Below, in pieces: positions 62,035 to 64,000 of a stretch of DNA of 64,000 bases. The notes beneath the pieces were generated by a model. The model was not told the DNA's origin and made no database searches. It worked only from the letters and a program-made list of their open reading frames with translations. The stretch's first letter is position 1; each line of letters begins with the position of its first letter. A program made the translations under genes and the position numbers. This stretch comes from Pseudomonas sp. P5_109 (GTDB lineage Bacteria > Pseudomonadota > Gammaproteobacteria > Pseudomonadales > Pseudomonadaceae): positions 3,237,501 to 3,301,500 of the forward strand of contig NZ_CP125380.1 in the NCBI RefSeq assembly GCF_034009455.1, in the 5' to 3' direction.

Positions 62035-62098
62035 TTCGCGAGCAAGCCCGCTCCCACATTGAAATGCGTTCCCCTGTGGGAGTGGGCTTGCTCGCGAA
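62035..62098. repeat. Compact inverted REP pair
   Basis: TTCGCGAGCAAGCCCGCTCCCAC and its inverse GTGGGAGTGGGCTTGCTCGC lie with outer ends facing away, separated by only 18 bases. The orientation is tail-out, opposite to the other REPINs, with one change (GAGTGGG). Confidence 0.85.
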
Positions 62099-62183
62099 GG
62101 GGCCATAACAGACAGTAACAAGACCCGAAGCTATCGATGGTGTAAGCTCTCGGGTTCTTCGGATTCGACCCATTGCGAGCCCT

Positions 62184-63527
62184 ATGCCGTCGCTTTTCAA
62201 ACGCTCCCTGCTGCCCAAACTGCGCAGTTTTCCGCTGAAGGCCGATGCCGTCAGCATCCTCTCTGGCGCTGCCGAATTCCGTCGTTGCCTGCTGGAGAAA
62301 ATCGCCAGCGCGACCCGGCGTATTTACATCGTTGCGCTGTATCTGCAACAGGATGAAGCCGGCCAGGAAATTCTCGATGCCTTGCACGCGGCCAAGCTGG
62401 CGCGTCCTGAACTGGACGTGGTGGTGGTCGTCGACTGGTTGCGCGCCCAGCGCGGCCTGATCGGTGCAGGCAAGCAACCGGGCAACTCGGCCTGGTATCA
62501 GGAAATGACCCGCACCCACGCAAGTGAAGTGCCGATCTACGGCGTCCCGGTACAAACCCGCGAACTGTTCGGCGTGTTGCACCTTAAAGGCTTCGTGATC
62601 GATGACTGCGTGATCTACAGCGGCGCGAGCCTGAACAACGTCTATCTGCACAAATTCGACAAGTACCGCTACGACCGCTATCACCTGCTGCACAATCGCG
62701 AACTGGCCGATTCTATGCAGCACCTGGTGCAGCACGGCCTGGTGGCGTCCAAGGCCGTGCACCGCCTCGACCTGCCGAACCTGCCGACCACCCGCAGCCT
62801 GCGCAATGACATCGGCGACTTGCGCAGCCGCCTCAAGCACGCGGCGTACGACACCACGCGGGGCTCCACGGACAGGACGGGGTTGTCCGTCAGCCCGCTG
62901 CTCGGCGTCGGCAAGAACAATCCGCTGAACCGGGTGATTTGCGAGCTGATCGCCAGTGCCCAGCAGCAACTGACCATCTGCACACCGTACTTCAATTTGC
63001 CGCTGGCGATCATCCGCGAGATCAATCGCGCGCTGGCCCGTGGGGTGAAGATCGACATTGTGGTCGGCGACAAGACGGCCAACGACTTCTACATTCCACC
63101 CAGCGAACCGTTCCGGGTCATTTCGGCGTTGCCGTACCTGTACGAAATCAGCTTGCGCCGGTTTGCCAAGCGCCATCAGCGCAACATCGATAGCGGCCAG
63201 TTGAACCTGCACTTGTGGCGCGATGGTGACAACACCTATCACCTCAAGGGCATGTGGATCGACCAGCGCTATACCTTGCTGACCGGCAACAACCTCAACC
63301 CGCGGGCATTTCGACTCGATCTGGAAAACGCCTTGTTGATCGATGATCCCCATGGCGAACTGCTGGAGCCGCGTGGCCATGAGCTGGCAGAGATCTTCCA
63401 GCACACCCGTCGTATCGAGCATTTCCAGAACCTGGAAACCCTCGCCGAATACCCGATGGGCGTGGCCAAGTTCCTCAAGCGCGTGAGTCGGGTGCGGATC
63501 GAGCGGTTGCTCTATCGCATCCTGTAA
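62184..63527 (+). CDS. pssA: CDP-diacylglycerol-serine O-phosphatidyltransferase PssA
   Basis: 447 residues, the phospholipase-D-type PssA of gamma-proteobacteria. It makes phosphatidylserine from CDP-diacylglycerol and serine, the first step to phosphatidylethanolamine. Two HKD motifs are present: H133-L-K135 in GVLHLKGFVIDDCVIYSGASLNN and H353-L-K355 in NTYHLKGMWIDQRYTLLTGNNLNPRAF. The N-terminal KADAVSILSGAAEFRRCLLEKIASATRRIYIVALYLQQD is also characteristic. It is peripheral to the inner membrane. ATG at 62184 follows GCGAGCC, a weak ribosome site. No partner psd gene is in the window. Confidence 0.95.
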   Translation: MPSLFKRSLLPKLRSFPLKADAVSILSGAAEFRRCLLEKIASATRRIYIVALYLQQDEAGQEILDALHAAKLARPELDVVVVVDWLRAQRGLIGAGKQPGNSAWYQEMTRTHASEVPIYGVPVQTRELFGVLHLKGFVIDDCVIYSGASLNNVYLHKFDKYRYDRYHLLHNRELADSMQHLVQHGLVASKAVHRLDLPNLPTTRSLRNDIGDLRSRLKHAAYDTTRGSTDRTGLSVSPLLGVGKNNPLNRVICELIASAQQQLTICTPYFNLPLAIIREINRALARGVKIDIVVGDKTANDFYIPPSEPFRVISALPYLYEISLRRFAKRHQRNIDSGQLNLHLWRDGDNTYHLKGMWIDQRYTLLTGNNLNPRAFRLDLENALLIDDPHGELLEPRGHELAEIFQHTRRIEHFQNLETLAEYPMGVAKFLKRVSRVRIERLLYRIL

Positions 63528-63551
63528 ATCTTTGCGGGTTTCAGAAATGCC

Positions 63552-63642
63552 TTCGCGAGCAAGCCCGCTCCCACAGGGATTGAGGTCGAGCACAATGGTG
63601 TGTTCGACTCAAATCCACTGTGGGAGCGGGCTTGCTCGCGAA
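63552..63642. repeat. REPIN, inverted order, with central hairpin
   Basis: TTCGCGAGCAAGCCCGCTCC at the left and GGAGCGGGCTTGCTCGCGAA at the right, so the arms are tail-out. The spacer holds a further hairpin, TCGAGCAC and GTGTTCGA. It separates pssA and efeO. Confidence 0.87.
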
Positions 63643-63667
63643 AGCGTCAGCGCAAACCCGGTAAAAC

Positions 63668-64000
63668 TCAGTTCAGACCGAGTTTCCCACGTAGCGTCGA
63701 CAAATCTTCAGCCAAAGTATTGACCGGCCCAACCAGTGCCTTACGGTCGGCGTCCTTTACCTTGTCATAGGTCTCGAAACCGCCATCCTTGGTCTTGTAC
63801 TTGGCCAGGATCTTGTCCACGGTGGCGAAGTTCTTGTCGACCTTGGCCACGAACGCCGCGTCCTGCTTCTCGATCTGCGGACGGAACAGGTCGACGATTT
63901 TCTTCGCGCCGTCGATGTTGCCCTGGAAGTCATAGAGGTCAGTGTGGCTGTAGCGGTCTTCTTCGCCGGAGATCTTGGTCGCCGCGACTTCTTCGAGCAG
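63668..64000 (-). CDS. efeO: Iron uptake protein EfeO (M75/imelysin), C-terminal part
   Basis: The last 110 residues of a gene that runs off the right edge. The visible part has the EfeO signature [39 protein letters not shown], followed by a helical bundle and the end [10 protein letters not shown] before TGA. EfeO is a periplasmic protein of the EfeUOB ferrous/ferric iron uptake system. The acidic and histidine residues in [10 protein letters not shown] belong to the metal-binding M75 core. The N-terminal cupredoxin domain, if present, lies outside the window. Confidence 0.85.
   Translation of the reverse strand: MLEEVAATKISGEEDRYSHTDLYDFQGNIDGAKKIVDLFRPQIEKQDAAFVAKVDKNFATVDKILAKYKTKDGGFETYDKVKDADRKALVGPVNTLAEDLSTLRGKLGLN

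Noticed and set aside
61970..62257. N-terminal extension of the TetR gene
   Set aside because: It passes through the compact REP pair and the palindromic operator, and TetR proteins begin at the chosen ATG.

Overview
The window looks like chromosomal DNA of a fluorescent Pseudomonas, probably the P. fluorescens group. The evidence is high GC content, Pseudomonas-type gene sets (MuxABC-OpmB efflux, a MucR-like MHYT-GGDEF-EAL protein, CcoG, PssA, and a glgE/treS/glgB plus glgX/treY/malQ/treZ/glgA block like PA2151-PA2165 of P. aeruginosa), and many REP/REPIN palindromes of the GTGGGAGCGGGCTTGCTCGC, TGTAGGAGC and GTGGCGAGGGAGCTTGC types. No rRNA, tRNA or CRISPR array was seen. The species is inferred, not proven.

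Layout. 1-3.6 kb: a truncated DUF1254 protein, a YciI-like protein, an SRPBCC protein and thiol peroxidase Tpx, separated by REPINs. 3.7-12.8 kb: a complete muxA-muxB-muxC-opmB RND efflux operon. 12.9-15.9 kb: a tandem array of twelve 139-bp REPIN units, the last one split by an IS110-family (IS1111 group) element. Its recombinase is frameshifted, and its right end carries a plausible bridge/seeker RNA whose guides can be matched by eye to target and donor. 16.1-19.2 kb: a MucR-like c-di-GMP enzyme and an SDR oxidoreductase. 19.3-22.0 kb: an Rhs/TccC-like toxin with an M35-like metallopeptidase tip. 22.0-26.8 kb: MocR regulator, CcoG, DUF3203, MgtC-like protein and small ORFs.

27.0-34.8 kb: glgE, treS-maltokinase and glgB. 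34.9-44.9 kb: an apparent insertion holding a second Rhs/TccC-like gene, translationally coupled to an autotransporter, plus two more autotransporters. The first Rhs gene and two of the autotransporters share a palindromic upstream motif. 45.0-57.7 kb, minus strand: glgA-treZ-malQ-treY-DUF2934-glgX, then a PIG-L deacetylase and an EEP-family phosphodiesterase. 58.3-64 kb: a dienoyl-CoA isomerase-like crotonase, NudC, a TSUP permease, a DUF1348 protein, a TetR regulator, PssA and the 3' end of efeO.

How the genes fit together. TreS converts trehalose to maltose, its fused maltokinase makes maltose-1-phosphate, GlgE polymerises this to alpha-glucan, and GlgB branches it. GlgA makes glucan from a sugar nucleotide, GlgX and MalQ trim and rearrange it, and TreY/TreZ convert it back to trehalose. 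Together they form an alpha-glucan/trehalose cycle linked to osmotic and desiccation stress. The Rhs genes, autotransporters and their common motif look like a co-regulated surface/toxin module laid over this conserved background. All pattern matches were made by eye.
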